Assembly: GCA_900475325.1 (NCBI GenBank)
Contig: LS483371.1
Location: 1,550,001 to 1,614,000 of the forward strand
DNA length: 64,000 nucleotides
From: Paucimonas lemoignei
GTDB taxonomy: Bacteria > Pseudomonadota > Gammaproteobacteria > Pseudomonadales > Pseudomonadaceae
Direction of reading: 5' to 3'
Positions 26,577-35,973 of the stretch are shown piece after piece. Position 1 is the stretch's first letter, and every line of letters starts with the position of its first letter. Below the pieces are notes generated by a model that was given only the letters and a program-made list of their open reading frames with translations, was not told the DNA's origin and did not search any database. A program made the position numbers and the translations under genes.

Positions 26577-26669
26577 TGTGGGAGCGAATTCATTTGCGAA
26601 TACGGTTTAACAGCCTATAAATCTCTATGACCTGTACCGTCCCTTTCGCGAATGAATTCGCTCCCACAG
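26577..26669. repeat. REP doublet, GTGGGAGCGAATTCATTCGCG variant
   Basis: TGTGGGAGCGAATTCATTTGCG pairs with the arm ending GAATTCGCTCCCACA. It is followed by a short patD-tail fragment, repeating the REP + patD-tail unit. Confidence 0.88.
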
Positions 26670-26683
26670 ATTCCGCAACACCG

Positions 26684-26713
26684 CGGCGCCTCGACTCAAT
26701 GCTTGAACACCAC
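26684..26713 (-). pseudogene. Short fragment of the patD 3' end (copy 2)
   Basis: The strand reads the end ...VVFKH-stop and matches the region around the true patD stop (GCGGCGCCTC then CTCAATGCTTGAACA). Only about 30 bases remain. It lies after one REP doublet and before another, so the unit of REP plus patD tail occurs three times between 24.66 and 26.9 kb. Confidence 0.7.
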
Positions 26714-26736
26714 AAATTGAAGTGCGACACCGTACT

Positions 26737-26844
26737 TGTGGGAGCGAGCTTGCTCGCGAAGGCGTAGGTACATCTCATATTTTTCTGTCAGCAGTAATAC
26801 CGCTTTCGCGAGCAAGGTTGAGCGCCACCCGGTGGCTCCCACAG
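26737..26844. repeat. REP doublet, GTGGGAGCGAGC family, with a disrupted right arm
   Basis: Left arm and centre match 24667-24759. The right arm carries about 17 extra bases (near TTGAGCGCCACCCGGTG) between GCGAGCAAG and the terminal CTCCCACAG. It lies 26 bases from the stop of intact patD. Confidence 0.85.
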
Positions 26845-26870
26845 ATTTCGCGTCATGGCGGCGCCTCCGC

Positions 26871-28295
26871 TCAATGCTTGAACATCACATGCCTCACCGT
26901 GGTGTAGTCCTCCAGCCCGTACATCGACATGTCTTTGCCATAGCCCGAGAGCTTTTGCCCACCGTGGGGCATTTCGCTGACCAGCATGAAATGGGTGTTC
27001 ACCCAGGTGCAGCCGTATTGCAGGCGGGCAGCCAGGCGATGGGCGCGGCCGATGTCCTGGGTCCATACAGATGAAGCCAGGCCGTAATCCGATTCGTTGG
27101 CCCACGCCAAAACCTGCGCCTCATCGTCAAAGCGCGTCACGGAAACCACAGGCCCGAACACTTCGCGACGTACGATTTCGTCGTCCTGCTGGGCATCTGC
27201 AATCACCGTGGGCTCAAAGAAGAAGCCATTGCCTTCGACAGTCTTGCCGCCCGTGATCAAGCGCATGTGTGACTGAGCCAGGGCGCGCTCGACAAACCCG
27301 GCCACGCGATCGCGATGATGGGCGCTGATCAACGGGCCCATCTCGGTCGCCGGGTCGCTTTGCGGGCCGCATTTAATGGTGCTGACTGCTTCGCCCAACT
27401 TGGCAACAAAGGCGTCGTAGATGCCTGCTTGCGCGTAGATACGGCACGCCGCCGTGCAGTCCTGCCCGGCGTTATAAAAGCCGAAGGTGCGAATCCCTTC
27501 GACCGCCGCATCAATGTCAGCGTCGTCGAAAATGATCACCGGCGCTTTGCCGCCCAGTTCCATGTGCATGCGCTTTACGCTGTTGGCGGTGCTGGAAATG
27601 ATGTGCGAGCCGGTGGCGATGGAGCCGGTCAGGGACACCATCCGCACTTTTGAATGGGTCACCAGTGCGTTGCCCACCGTTGTGCCGCGCCCGAACACCA
27701 GATTCAGCACGCCAGCCGGGAAAATATCCGCCGCCAGTTCAACCAGTCGCAAGGCGGTCAGGGGCGTCAGTTCCGAGGGCTTGAGCACGACCGTATTGCC
27801 CGCCGCCAGCGCCGGAGCGATCTTCCAGGCGACCATCATCAGCGGGTAATTCCACGGCGCGATCGAGGCGATGACGCCAATCGGATCGCGACGAATCATC
27901 GAGGTATGGCCGGGCAGGTACTCACCGGCTGCCGAGCCAGCCATGCAACGGCTGGCGCCCGCGAAGAAGCGGAAGACATCGGCGATGGCTGGAATTTCGT
28001 CATTCAGCGCGGCGCTGTAGGGCTTGCCGCAGTTGTCTGATTCCAGCCTGGCGAACTCTTCAGCATGGGCTTCGATGGCATCGGCCAGTTTCAGCAACAG
28101 CAGCGAGCGGTCCTTGGGCGCGGTTTGTGACCAGCTTTCGAACGCGGCATCGGCAGCGCGCACGGCCGCATCCACTTGCGCTTCACTGGCTTCGTTGATT
28201 TCTGTCAGCACACGACCCAGTGCCGGGTTGAATACCGACTGCACCGGACCTTCGCCTTTGACTAAATGGCCATTGATCAACAGTTTGGTTTGCAT
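26871..28295 (-). CDS. patD: Gamma-aminobutyraldehyde dehydrogenase
   Basis: This 474-residue NAD-dependent aldehyde dehydrogenase oxidises 4-aminobutanal to GABA, the second step of putrescine breakdown by the transaminase route. The NAD fold carries [20 protein letters not shown]. The general-base Glu is in [12 protein letters not shown] and the catalytic Cys in [13 protein letters not shown]. The length equals E. coli PatD (YdcW). It is the last gene of a ydcSTUV-patD operon, the same order as in E. coli, and starts 23 bases after the permease gene. Partial copies of its 3' end lie downstream. Confidence 0.88.
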   Translation of the reverse strand: MQTKLLINGHLVKGEGPVQSVFNPALGRVLTEINEASEAQVDAAVRAADAAFESWSQTAPKDRSLLLLKLADAIEAHAEEFARLESDNCGKPYSAALNDEIPAIADVFRFFAGASRCMAGSAAGEYLPGHTSMIRRDPIGVIASIAPWNYPLMMVAWKIAPALAAGNTVVLKPSELTPLTALRLVELAADIFPAGVLNLVFGRGTTVGNALVTHSKVRMVSLTGSIATGSHIISSTANSVKRMHMELGGKAPVIIFDDADIDAAVEGIRTFGFYNAGQDCTAACRIYAQAGIYDAFVAKLGEAVSTIKCGPQSDPATEMGPLISAHHRDRVAGFVERALAQSHMRLITGGKTVEGNGFFFEPTVIADAQQDDEIVRREVFGPVVSVTRFDDEAQVLAWANESDYGLASSVWTQDIGRAHRLAARLQYGCTWVNTHFMLVSEMPHGGQKLSGYGKDMSMYGLEDYTTVRHVMFKH

Positions 28296-28318
28296 GCTCT
28301 TCTCCCTGTGAACTGCAG

Positions 28319-29146
28319 TTATTTTCCGCCACTTCCGGCCACGTTTTCACCGCCGCGCGTCAGGTAGTAAGCGCCGAGGATCGGCACCATGGTGACCAGC
28401 ATCACCAGCATGGCGACCACGTTGGTCACCGGTACATCTCGCGGGCGGCTGAGTTGGTTGAGCAGCCAGATCGGCAATGTACGCTCGTGCCCGGCAGTAA
28501 AGGTGGTGACGATGATTTCATCGAACGACAAGGCGAACGCCAACATGCCGCCCGCCAGCAGCGCCGAGCCCAGATTGGGCAGGATGATGTAGCGAAACGT
28601 CTGCCAGCCATCGGCGCCCAGATCCATCGAGGCCTCGATGAGGCTCTGAGAGGTGCGCCGCAGCCGGGCGATGACGTTGTTGAAAACGATCACCACGCAG
28701 AACGTGGCATGGCCGACGATGATGGTGAACATCCCGGGCTCGATGCCCAGGGTCTTGAAGGCCGCCAGCAAGGCCAGGCCAGTAATGATGCCGGGCAGGG
28801 CGATGGGCAGGATCAGCACCAGCGAGATGACGTCCTTGCCGAAGAAAGCACGGCGATACAGCGCCAGGGAGGCCAGCGTCCCGAGCACCATGGCAATCAG
28901 CGTGGCGATCAGGGCGATTTTCAGGGAAAGCTTGATCGCTTCCAGCACATCCGGGCGGGAGAAGGCCACGCTGAACCACTTCAGCGTGAAGCCCTGCGGC
29001 GGGAAGCTGAACGCGGCGTCCTGGGTGTTGAAGGCGTACATGAATATGATCAGGATCGGGAAGTGCAGAAACACCAGCCCGGCCCACGCGGCGATTTTCA
29101 AGCCAACGGGGGCCCGCTCGGAGTGAACCTCAGGCTTAGAGCGCAT
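28319..29146 (-). CDS. ydcV: ABC transporter permease (YdcV/PotC-like)
   Basis: This 275-residue inner-membrane permease has six membrane segments and the EAA loop [20 protein letters not shown], which docks on the ATPase. It resembles the PotC branch of the spermidine/putrescine importers. The coding sequence overlaps the upstream permease gene by 11 bases, so translation is probably coupled. The operon order SBP-ATPase-permease-permease-PatD points to polyamine-type substrates, although E. coli YdcSTUV has no firmly proven substrate. Confidence 0.87.
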   Translation of the reverse strand: MRSKPEVHSERAPVGLKIAAWAGLVFLHFPILIIFMYAFNTQDAAFSFPPQGFTLKWFSVAFSRPDVLEAIKLSLKIALIATLIAMVLGTLASLALYRRAFFGKDVISLVLILPIALPGIITGLALLAAFKTLGIEPGMFTIIVGHATFCVVIVFNNVIARLRRTSQSLIEASMDLGADGWQTFRYIILPNLGSALLAGGMLAFALSFDEIIVTTFTAGHERTLPIWLLNQLSRPRDVPVTNVVAMLVMLVTMVPILGAYYLTRGGENVAGSGGK

Positions 29147-30086
29147 CGAAGGCCCCCAGGCGTTTGACGATGGACAGGTAAATCGCGATCAGCACGATGG
29201 GCACCAGGGTAAACGCCGCCGCCATGGGGAGGTTGCCGATGGCGCCTTGCTGGGCGTAGACCATGCTGCCGATGAAGTAGCCGGGCGGACCGATCAACTG
29301 CGGCACGATGAAATCCCCGAGTGTCAGGGAGAACGTGAAGATCGAGCCCGCAGCGATGCCGGGCACCGACAACGGTAAAACCACCTGCAGGAAGGTCTGC
29401 CGGGGGCGTGCACCCAAGTCGGCAGAGGCTTGCAGCAATGACGGCGGCAGGCGTTCCAGCGAAGCCTGAATCGGCAGAATCATGAACGGCAGCCAGATAT
29501 AGACGAACACCAGAAAGCGGCCCAGATAGGAGGTCGACAAGGTGCTGCCGCCAACGCCGGGAATGCCGAGGATGAACTGCAGAACCGGCTCGAGTCCGAG
29601 CCTTTGCACAAACCACTGAGCCACGCCACCCTTGGCCAGCAGCAGTGTCCAGGCATAGGCCTTGACGATGTAACTGGCCCACATCGGCAGCATCACGGCG
29701 ATATAGAAAAACGCCTTTGTTTTGCCTGTGGTATAGCGCGCCATGTAGTAGGCGATCGGGAACGCAACGATGCCGCTGGCGACAGACACGGCAATCGCCA
29801 TCACCAGCGTGCGCTTGATCACATCGAAGTTGGCAGGCTGGAACAGCGCGCGGAAATTGGCCAGGGTCAGTTCCGGAGTGACCGTCATGCTGAAGTCATC
29901 GAAGGTGTAAAAGCCCTGCCACAACAGCGCCAGCAGCGAGCCAAGGTAGACCGCACCGAACCAGATCAGCGGCGGGATCAGCAGCATCGAAAGGTACAGA
30001 TTGGGCCGTGTGTACAGCAGGGTCGAGAGCCGCCGTGTAGGTGAACGGCGAGCCTGGATCGCCGTCTCAGCCAGGCTGCGGCTCAT
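29136..30086 (-). CDS. ydcU: ABC transporter permease (YdcU/PotB-like)
   Basis: This 316-residue permease has about six membrane helices and the EAA-type loop [20 protein letters not shown]. It pairs with YdcV to form the channel. The N-terminus carries a charged cytoplasmic extension ([17 protein letters not shown]), as in other PotB-type proteins. It overlaps the ATPase gene by four bases (ATGA type), indicating a tight operon. Confidence 0.87.
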   Translation of the reverse strand: MSRSLAETAIQARRSPTRRLSTLLYTRPNLYLSMLLIPPLIWFGAVYLGSLLALLWQGFYTFDDFSMTVTPELTLANFRALFQPANFDVIKRTLVMAIAVSVASGIVAFPIAYYMARYTTGKTKAFFYIAVMLPMWASYIVKAYAWTLLLAKGGVAQWFVQRLGLEPVLQFILGIPGVGGSTLSTSYLGRFLVFVYIWLPFMILPIQASLERLPPSLLQASADLGARPRQTFLQVVLPLSVPGIAAGSIFTFSLTLGDFIVPQLIGPPGYFIGSMVYAQQGAIGNLPMAAAFTLVPIVLIAIYLSIVKRLGAFDAL

Positions 30087-31123
30087 AACGTTTCGCTCGC
30101 CGGGGCATCGCGCAGCACGACCATGGCCTGGCGCGACCAGCGCGCGGCCATGCGCTGGCCGGTGGCGTGGCGAGAGCGGTCGTCCTGCCAGTCCGTGTTG
30201 GGCTGGCTGACGCTCAGGCTGTGCCCGTTATCCAGCATTAGCTCGTAACGCGTTGCGCTGCCTTGGTACTGGATGTCTCGCAAGAGGCCGCTGATTTCGA
30301 CTTCATCTTTGCCCAGCGGACCGTTGGCGAAGCGAATGTGTTCCGGGCGAATAGAAAACGGCTGTGGGCTGCCGCTCAGTTGCCGGGCAAGATCGCCGTG
30401 TACCACATTGGACGTGCCGACAAATTCGGCGACAAACCGCGTTGCAGGCTTCATGTACAGATTGCGGGGGGTATCGATCTGTTCGATGCGGCCTTTGTTG
30501 AAGACCGCCACCCGGTCGGACATGGACAAGGCCTCAGTCTGGTCGTGGGTGACAAAGATGAACGTGATGCCCAGTTGGCGCTGAAGCTTCTTCAATTCGC
30601 CTTGCATCTGTTCACGTAGCTTGAGGTCCAGCGCTCCCAGCGGTTCATCCAGCAACAATACCCGCGGGCGATTGACCAGGGCGCGGGCCAGGGCGACCCG
30701 TTGCCGTTGCCCTCCGGAAAGCTGCACCGGCTTGCGCTCGCCATAGCCGTCCAGGGCAACCATCGCCAGGGCCTCGTCGGCGCGGCTATAGCGTTCCTGT
30801 CTGCCAACCCCTTTGACTTTCAAGCCATAGGCGACGTTGTCGCGCACGTTCATGTGGGGGAACAGCGCGTAATCCTGGAACACCGTGTTCACATCACGCT
30901 GGTAGGGCGGCAAGCCTGTGGCGTCCTCTCCGTGAATATGAATGGTGCCCTCGTCGGGCTGCTCGAAACCGGCGATCAGGCGCAAGCAGGTGGTCTTGCC
31001 GGAACCTGATGGCCCCAGCATGGAAAAGAACTCGCCGTCTTCGATCTCGATACACACCCGGTCAACGGCCTTCACTTCGCCGAACTGCCGGGACACATGG
31101 GTGAACTGGACTGCAAGGGGCAT
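30083..31123 (-). CDS. ydcT: ABC transporter ATP-binding protein (YdcT/PotA-like)
   Basis: This 346-residue ATPase of the importer class has Walker A GPSGSGKTT (about residues 39-47), signature LSGGQRQRVALARAL and Walker B VLLLDEPLGALD. The C-terminal TOBE-like domain (FSIRPEHIRFANG) is typical of PotA/MalK regulators. It energises uptake through YdcU/YdcV. A REP doublet separates it from the upstream binding-protein gene. Confidence 0.9.
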   Translation of the reverse strand: MPLAVQFTHVSRQFGEVKAVDRVCIEIEDGEFFSMLGPSGSGKTTCLRLIAGFEQPDEGTIHIHGEDATGLPPYQRDVNTVFQDYALFPHMNVRDNVAYGLKVKGVGRQERYSRADEALAMVALDGYGERKPVQLSGGQRQRVALARALVNRPRVLLLDEPLGALDLKLREQMQGELKKLQRQLGITFIFVTHDQTEALSMSDRVAVFNKGRIEQIDTPRNLYMKPATRFVAEFVGTSNVVHGDLARQLSGSPQPFSIRPEHIRFANGPLGKDEVEISGLLRDIQYQGSATRYELMLDNGHSLSVSQPNTDWQDDRSRHATGQRMAARWSRQAMVVLRDAPASETL

Positions 31124-31147
31124 GGTGAAGCTCCTTAGGTTGACCCT

Positions 31148-31222
31148 TGTAGGAGCTGCCGAAGGCTGCGAAGGCCGTGTTCCTGGTACGACGCCATTCG
31201 CAGCCTTCGGCAGCTCCTACAG
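31148..31222. repeat. REP doublet (GTAGGAGC family) inside the ydcSTUV-patD operon
   Basis: A near-perfect pair of arms (TGTAGGAGCTGCCGAAGGCTGCGAA and inverse) lies between ydcS and ydcT. A hairpin in this position can protect the 3' end of the binding-protein message and raise its level over the transporter genes, as REP elements do after malE in E. coli. That effect is inferred here. Confidence 0.9.
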
Positions 31223-31231
31223 GTCCGATTG

Positions 31232-32383
31232 CTACCTGCCACCCATGATCGCAATGTAATCCTGGGTCCAGCGGCTATACGGCACGAACTTGCCGCCTTC
31301 GGCTTGCGGGGTTTTCCAGAAGGCGATGTGTTCGAATTGATCGAAACCGTTGGTGGCGCAGCCTTGCGGGCCGAGCAGGTCGCTGGCTTTGCAGGCCTCG
31401 GGCACGGCAGGCAATGAGCCGAACCAGGCCGCGATGTCACCCTGGACCTTGGGTTGCAGCGACCAGTTCATCCACTTATAGGCGCAGTTGGGGTGTTTGG
31501 CCTCGGCGTGCAGCATGGTGGTGTCAGCCCAGCCGGTCGCACCTTCCTGGGGGATGGTCGAGGCCACGGGCTGCTTGTCGGCTTGCAGACCGTTGACCAT
31601 GTAACCCCAGGAGCTGGACGCCGCGACGCCTTCGTTCTTCACGTCGCTCATCTGCACGGTTGCGTCGTGCCAATAACGGTGGATCAGCGGCTGTTGTTTG
31701 CGCAGCAGGTCGAGCACCGCAGCGTATTGGGTTTCGGTGAGCTGATAGGGGTCAACGATGCCCAGCTCCGGCTTGGCCGATTTCAGGTACAGCGCGGCAT
31801 CGGCGATGTAGATCGGGCCGTCGTACGCCTGGACCCGGCCTTTGTTGGGTTTGCCATCGGGCAGGTTCTGAGCTTCGAACACTACGCTCCAGCTGATCGG
31901 CGGCACCTTGAACACGTCAGTGTTGTACATCAGCACGTTCGGCCCCCACTGGTAGGGCGTGCCGTACGTCTGCCGATCAACCACATACCAGGGGCCGCCG
32001 ATCAGGCGCGGGTCGAGGTTGCGCCAGTTGGAGATCAGTTCCGGGTTGATGGGCTGCACACGCTTGCCCGCGATCAGCCGCAACGAGGCGTCGCCGGAGG
32101 CGGTCACCAGGTCATAGCCGCCCTTGGTCATCAGGCTGACCATCTCGTCGGAGGTGGCTGCGGTTTTGACGTTGACCTTGCAACCGGTCTCCTGCTCGAA
32201 GCCGGTGACCCAGTCGTAGGCCTTGTCGCTTTCGCCGCGTTCGATATAACCGGGCCAGGCCACGATATCCAGCTGCCCCTCGCCGTCGCCGACCATCTTG
32301 AGCGTTTCGGCCGCCTGCAGGCTGGCGCTGGCGAACAGGCCGGTAATGACGGCGCTCAGAAGTGCGGTTTTGTGTGCTGACAT
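31232..32383 (-). CDS. ydcS: ABC transporter substrate-binding protein (YdcS type)
   Basis: This 383-residue periplasmic binding protein has a signal peptide (MSAHKTALLSAVITGLFASA...). The body closely follows E. coli YdcS: IVAWPGYIERGESDKAYDWV, TSDEMVSLMTKGGYDLVTAS and the C-terminus YSRWTQDYIAIMGGR. It belongs to the PotD-like family of polyamine-type receptors. E. coli YdcS has also been reported to act in polyhydroxybutyrate synthesis, a side activity not judged here. It is the first gene of the operon. Confidence 0.9.
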   Translation of the reverse strand: MSAHKTALLSAVITGLFASASLQAAETLKMVGDGEGQLDIVAWPGYIERGESDKAYDWVTGFEQETGCKVNVKTAATSDEMVSLMTKGGYDLVTASGDASLRLIAGKRVQPINPELISNWRNLDPRLIGGPWYVVDRQTYGTPYQWGPNVLMYNTDVFKVPPISWSVVFEAQNLPDGKPNKGRVQAYDGPIYIADAALYLKSAKPELGIVDPYQLTETQYAAVLDLLRKQQPLIHRYWHDATVQMSDVKNEGVAASSSWGYMVNGLQADKQPVASTIPQEGATGWADTTMLHAEAKHPNCAYKWMNWSLQPKVQGDIAAWFGSLPAVPEACKASDLLGPQGCATNGFDQFEHIAFWKTPQAEGGKFVPYSRWTQDYIAIMGGR

Positions 32384-32599
32384 GAAAATCCCTCTTCTTT
32401 AGTTATGGTCGGGGCAGTAATCAACAGCTGAAATGGAACGGCAAAAAGGCGGCGGGCACATGATTATTGGAGTCCCCACAATGTGCAGCAGCGCCGGAGT
32501 TGTTGCAACATCCAGAAGCATAACCGGCGCCAGCCCAGACACACTTCGCCTTAATCTGCTGGTCACAGCATTGTCTGACAACTTCTATAGAGGCTTTCC

Positions 32600-33337
32600 A
32601 TGAATACGCGTGGCTTACTCGACCAGCTTCTGAAATCCGGCCAGGACATGTTGCAAAACAAGGCGGGCGGATCGGCAGGTCGTTCGGGGGACAAGAAATC
32701 ATCTGCGGCGGGCGGGCTTGCCGGTTTGCTGGGCGGGGCGAGTGGTGGCGGTCTGGGCAGCCTTTTATCCGGTGCAGGCGGTGGCGCTCTGGCGTCCGGC
32801 GCCATGGGGCTGTTGATCGGCAACAAGGGCGCACGCAAAGTGGGCGGCAAAGTGTTGACCTATGGTGGCCTGGCTGCGTTGGGCGTGCTGGCTTACAAGG
32901 CATATGGCAACTGGCAGGCCAATCAGGCCTCTGCGCCGCGCACCGAGCCGCAGACCATTGACCGCCTGCCGCCTGAACAGGTTGAAATCCACAGTCAGGC
33001 CATCCTGCGCGCGCTGGTGGCGGCTGCCAAATCCGATGGGCATGTGGATGAGCGCGAGCGCGCCTTGATCGAAGGGGAGTTCACCAAGATCACCGGCGAT
33101 CAGGAGTTGCAGCACTGGCTGCATGCCGAATTGAACAAGCCGCTGGATCCGGCCGAAGTGGCCCGTGCTGCGACCACACCTGAAATTGCGGCCGAGATGT
33201 ACATCGCCAGCGTGATGCTGGTGGATGAAGAGCATTTCATGGAGCGTGCCTACCTGGATGAGCTGGCTCGCCAACTCAAACTGCCACCTGCGTTGAAGGC
33301 GGAGCTGGAGATTCAGGTGCGTCAGGCGCAGGCGTAA
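32600..33337 (+). CDS. TerB-family (DUF533, YebE-like) protein
   Basis: This 245-residue protein has a glycine-rich N-terminal part (about residues 20-75) that includes one hydrophobic stretch, then a C-terminal helical TerB-like domain containing ILRALVAAAKSDGHVDERERALIEGEF. The latter resembles the acidic TerB/DUF533 core. The function is unknown; E. coli YebE is a Cpx/envelope-stress-linked inner-membrane protein. It stands alone, divergent from ydcS, with a 216-base intergenic gap without other features. Confidence 0.85.
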   Translation: MNTRGLLDQLLKSGQDMLQNKAGGSAGRSGDKKSSAAGGLAGLLGGASGGGLGSLLSGAGGGALASGAMGLLIGNKGARKVGGKVLTYGGLAALGVLAYKAYGNWQANQASAPRTEPQTIDRLPPEQVEIHSQAILRALVAAAKSDGHVDERERALIEGEFTKITGDQELQHWLHAELNKPLDPAEVARAATTPEIAAEMYIASVMLVDEEHFMERAYLDELARQLKLPPALKAELEIQVRQAQA

Positions 33338-33358
33338 CGAAATCAGGATTAGTAGATC

Positions 33359-33450
33359 CGTGGGACCGGCTTTAGCCGGGAAGGCGGCCGCTTTGCCGAT
33401 GCAACTGTATTGGATGTACCGGCGTCTTCCCGGCTAAAGCCGGTCCCACG
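33359..33450. repeat. REP-like doublet, GTGGGACCGGCTTTAGCCGG family
   Basis: CGTGGGACCGGCTTTAGCCGG at the left is matched by its inverse ending GGTCCCACG. This is the only copy of this family in the window, so at least three unrelated REP head types coexist here. Confidence 0.88.
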
Positions 33451-33795
33451 AGAAAACATTCCAATTCAGACTTATGTCTGATGGCACTTGCCGCAGGTTG
33501 CGAACAGGTGCGTGTCAGGCGCACCGCGTTATGGTTCATCGCGAGCACGCGCGGTTCCCCACAGGGAAACTGGCTCACCCACCCGAAATCCCCCTCGCTA
33601 ACACGTCAATCCATTCGGATATACCCAAGCATGTAGGAACATTCGCAAAGGTAGGTAGGACCTGTCTTTATTTATCTCTGAAACAACCCCCTTAGTTATT
33701 AAAAGGCTGGGCTATACTCAGCCCGCTTTGGGCCGTTTGTCGGTCCGCTTCTTGAACCCGACGCCAAGTTCGGGTTGAACTCTTGAGGGCTGACC
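33451..33795. other. Intergenic region upstream of the wsp operon
   Basis: No convincing gene lies here. A degenerate piece resembling a GTAGGAGC-type centre occurs near 33483-33540. TATACT at 33713-33718 is a probable -10 box for wspA, 78 bases before the GTG, with no clear -35. A small AACCCGA/TCGGGTT hairpin lies nearer the start. A 73-codon reading frame at 33474 has no recognisable features. Confidence 0.5.
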
Positions 33796-35418
33796 GTGAA
33801 GAACTGGACCTTGCGCCAACGCATTCTGGCGAGTTTCGCTGTGATTATCGCGATCATGTTGTTGATGGTGGTCGTGTCTTTTTCCCGCTTGTTATCCATT
33901 GAATCCAGTGAAGAGCAGGTTCGTGTCGATGCCTTGCCGGGGGTTTACTACAGCACCTTGCTGCGCAGCGCCTGGGGCGAGAGTTACATCCGTACTCTTG
34001 AGCTGATTGGCGAAGGTCAGGGGCGCGTGCTGACCGCCGCAGAAAAAGACCAGTTCCATGATTTCGAAAATCGCCTTCAAGAGCAGGTCGAAAACTATCG
34101 CAGGACGGTCTTCGATGATGTCGATCGGGCCAATTTCGGTGCTTTTGAGAAACTGCGAGAAACCTACGAGCGCATGCTCAGTGAAGTTCATGCCGCCTAT
34201 GAACGTGGCAACTATGCCCAGGCCAAGGCTGAATTTTACGATCAGGCGAGGCCTGTATGGTCACAAGGGCGCAAACAACTCAACGACATTATCGTGGTCA
34301 ACAAAAAGGTCGCCGACGACGCTACTGACAACATCGTGATTGCGGTCAGCGCAGCCAAGATCAGCATGGGTTTGTCGTTCATCGTTGCGGTGATCGCCGC
34401 CGGTGTCTGCGGCTTCCTGCTGATGCGTTCGATCATGTCGCCAATGCAGCGCATCGTGAGCATTCTTGAGGTGATGCGCACCGGCGACCTGAGCCGACGC
34501 CTGAACCTGGATCGCAAGGACGAGTTCAACGTGGTGGAAACCGGCTTCAACGCCATGATGACCGAGCTCACCGGTCTGGTTTCCCAAGCCCAGCGTTCTT
34601 CGGTGCAGGTCACGACTTCGGTGACCGAAATCGCTGCCACGTCCAAGCAACAACAGGCCACTGCCACCGAGACCGCTGCGACCACCACCGAGATCGGTGC
34701 GACGTCCCGTGAAATCGCCGCCACCTCCCGGGACCTGGTGCGCACGATGACCGAAGTGACCAACGCGGCGGATCAGGCTTCGATTCTGGCCGGTTCCGGG
34801 CAGCAAGGGCTGGCGCGCATGGAAGACACCATGCATCAAGTCATGGGCGCGGCCGATCTGGTCAACGCCAAGCTGGCGATCCTCAACGAGAAGGCCGGCA
34901 ATATCAATCAAGTGGTGGTGACCATCGTCAAGGTTGCCGACCAGACCAACCTGTTGTCCCTGAACGCCGCCATCGAGGCTGAAAAAGCCGGTGAGTATGG
35001 CCGCGGTTTTGCCGTGGTTGCCACTGAAGTACGCCGTCTGGCGGATCAGACCGCTGTGGCCACGTATGACATCGAGCAGATGGTCCGCGAGATTCAGTCG
35101 GCGGTGTCCGCAGGTGTGATGGGCATGGATAAGTTCTCCGAAGAAGTGCGCCGTGGCATGTTCGAAGTGACCCAGGTCGGCGAGCAGCTGACCCAGATCA
35201 TTCATCAGGTACAAGCCCTGGCGCCGCGGGTATTGATGGTCAATGAAGGTATGCAGGCTCAGGCCACCGGTGCCGAGCAGATCAATCAGGCGCTGGTGCA
35301 GTTGGGCGATGCCAGCAGCCAGACCGTGGAGTCCTTGCGTCAGGCCAGCTTCGCTATCGACGAATTGAGTCAGGTGGCGGTCGGGCTGCGCAGCGGCGTT
35401 TCGCGCTTCAAGGTTTGA
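33796..35418 (+). CDS. wspA: Methyl-accepting chemotaxis protein WspA (surface-sensing receptor)
   Basis: This 540-residue membrane receptor feeds the Wsp pathway, which senses surface contact and raises c-di-GMP through WspR. It has two membrane helices (about residues 10-30 and 188-208) around a periplasmic four-helix-bundle-like domain of about 155 residues. A HAMP domain and a long signalling coiled coil with the hairpin tip VADQTNLLSLNAAIEAEKAG follow. The C-terminus ends VSRFKV without a CheR-binding pentapeptide, in line with the separate methyltransferase WspC. GTG start with GAGGG upstream. It is the first gene of the complete seven-gene operon. Confidence 0.95.
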   Translation: MKNWTLRQRILASFAVIIAIMLLMVVVSFSRLLSIESSEEQVRVDALPGVYYSTLLRSAWGESYIRTLELIGEGQGRVLTAAEKDQFHDFENRLQEQVENYRRTVFDDVDRANFGAFEKLRETYERMLSEVHAAYERGNYAQAKAEFYDQARPVWSQGRKQLNDIIVVNKKVADDATDNIVIAVSAAKISMGLSFIVAVIAAGVCGFLLMRSIMSPMQRIVSILEVMRTGDLSRRLNLDRKDEFNVVETGFNAMMTELTGLVSQAQRSSVQVTTSVTEIAATSKQQQATATETAATTTEIGATSREIAATSRDLVRTMTEVTNAADQASILAGSGQQGLARMEDTMHQVMGAADLVNAKLAILNEKAGNINQVVVTIVKVADQTNLLSLNAAIEAEKAGEYGRGFAVVATEVRRLADQTAVATYDIEQMVREIQSAVSAGVMGMDKFSEEVRRGMFEVTQVGEQLTQIIHQVQALAPRVLMVNEGMQAQATGAEQINQALVQLGDASSQTVESLRQASFAIDELSQVAVGLRSGVSRFKV

Positions 35419-35427
35419 GAACGCGCC

Positions 35428-35973
35428 ATGAGTGAGCATTTGGCCAGTCGCGGCAGTTCGACGCTGACAGAGAAGAACAAGCTTTTTCTGCTGTTCCGCA
35501 TAGGGGACGAGCGTTACGCCCTTGAAGCGGTGGAAATCGCCGAAGTCCTGCCCCGCCTGCAACTCAAGGCCATCGCCCATGCCCCGCGCTGGGTGGCGGG
35601 GGTCTTTGTGCACCGCGCGGTGATGATCCCGGTGATCGACCTGGCGGCACTGACCTTTGGCGAAAGTGCTCAGGTGCGCACCAGCACGCGGCTGGTGCTG
35701 GTGCATTACCGGGTCAGTGCCGAAAAACCTGCGCAATTGCTCGGCCTGATCATCGAGCAAGCCACCGATACGTTGCGTTGCCCGCCGAGCGAGTTCAAAG
35801 AATACGGCCTGGACAACGACAAGTTCGCCCCTTACCTGGGGCCGGTCCGTGAAGATGCGTCAGGCCTTGTGCAGTGGGTCCGTGTCCAGGACCTGCTGAC
35901 CGAGCCGGTCCGCGACCTGTTGTTCCCGACACCGCCTGCTCTGATCGAATTGCTGGAGGAGGGCCATGAGTAA
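35428..35973 (+). CDS. wspB: CheW-like scaffold protein WspB
   Basis: This 181-residue CheW-domain protein links WspA to the kinase WspE. The CheW fold shows in FRIGDERYALEAVEIAEVLPR and VAGVFVHRAVMIPVIDLAAL. It starts nine bases after wspA and overlaps wspC by eight bases. The position in wspABCDEFR order makes the assignment firm. Confidence 0.93.
   Translation: MSEHLASRGSSTLTEKNKLFLLFRIGDERYALEAVEIAEVLPRLQLKAIAHAPRWVAGVFVHRAVMIPVIDLAALTFGESAQVRTSTRLVLVHYRVSAEKPAQLLGLIIEQATDTLRCPPSEFKEYGLDNDKFAPYLGPVREDASGLVQWVRVQDLLTEPVRDLLFPTPPALIELLEEGHE

Noticed and set aside
24667..26844. Possible CRISPR array from repeated similar units
   Set aside because: Units are inverted REP pairs of unequal spacing with no regular spacers and no cas genes.
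33474..33695. 73-codon frame before wspA
   Set aside because: Contains a degenerate REP-like piece and no conserved pattern; likely non-coding.
34261..35760. 499-codon minus-strand frame opposite wspA
   Set aside because: Composed of H/G/D-rich antisense sequence with no start context or homology; WspA is certain.
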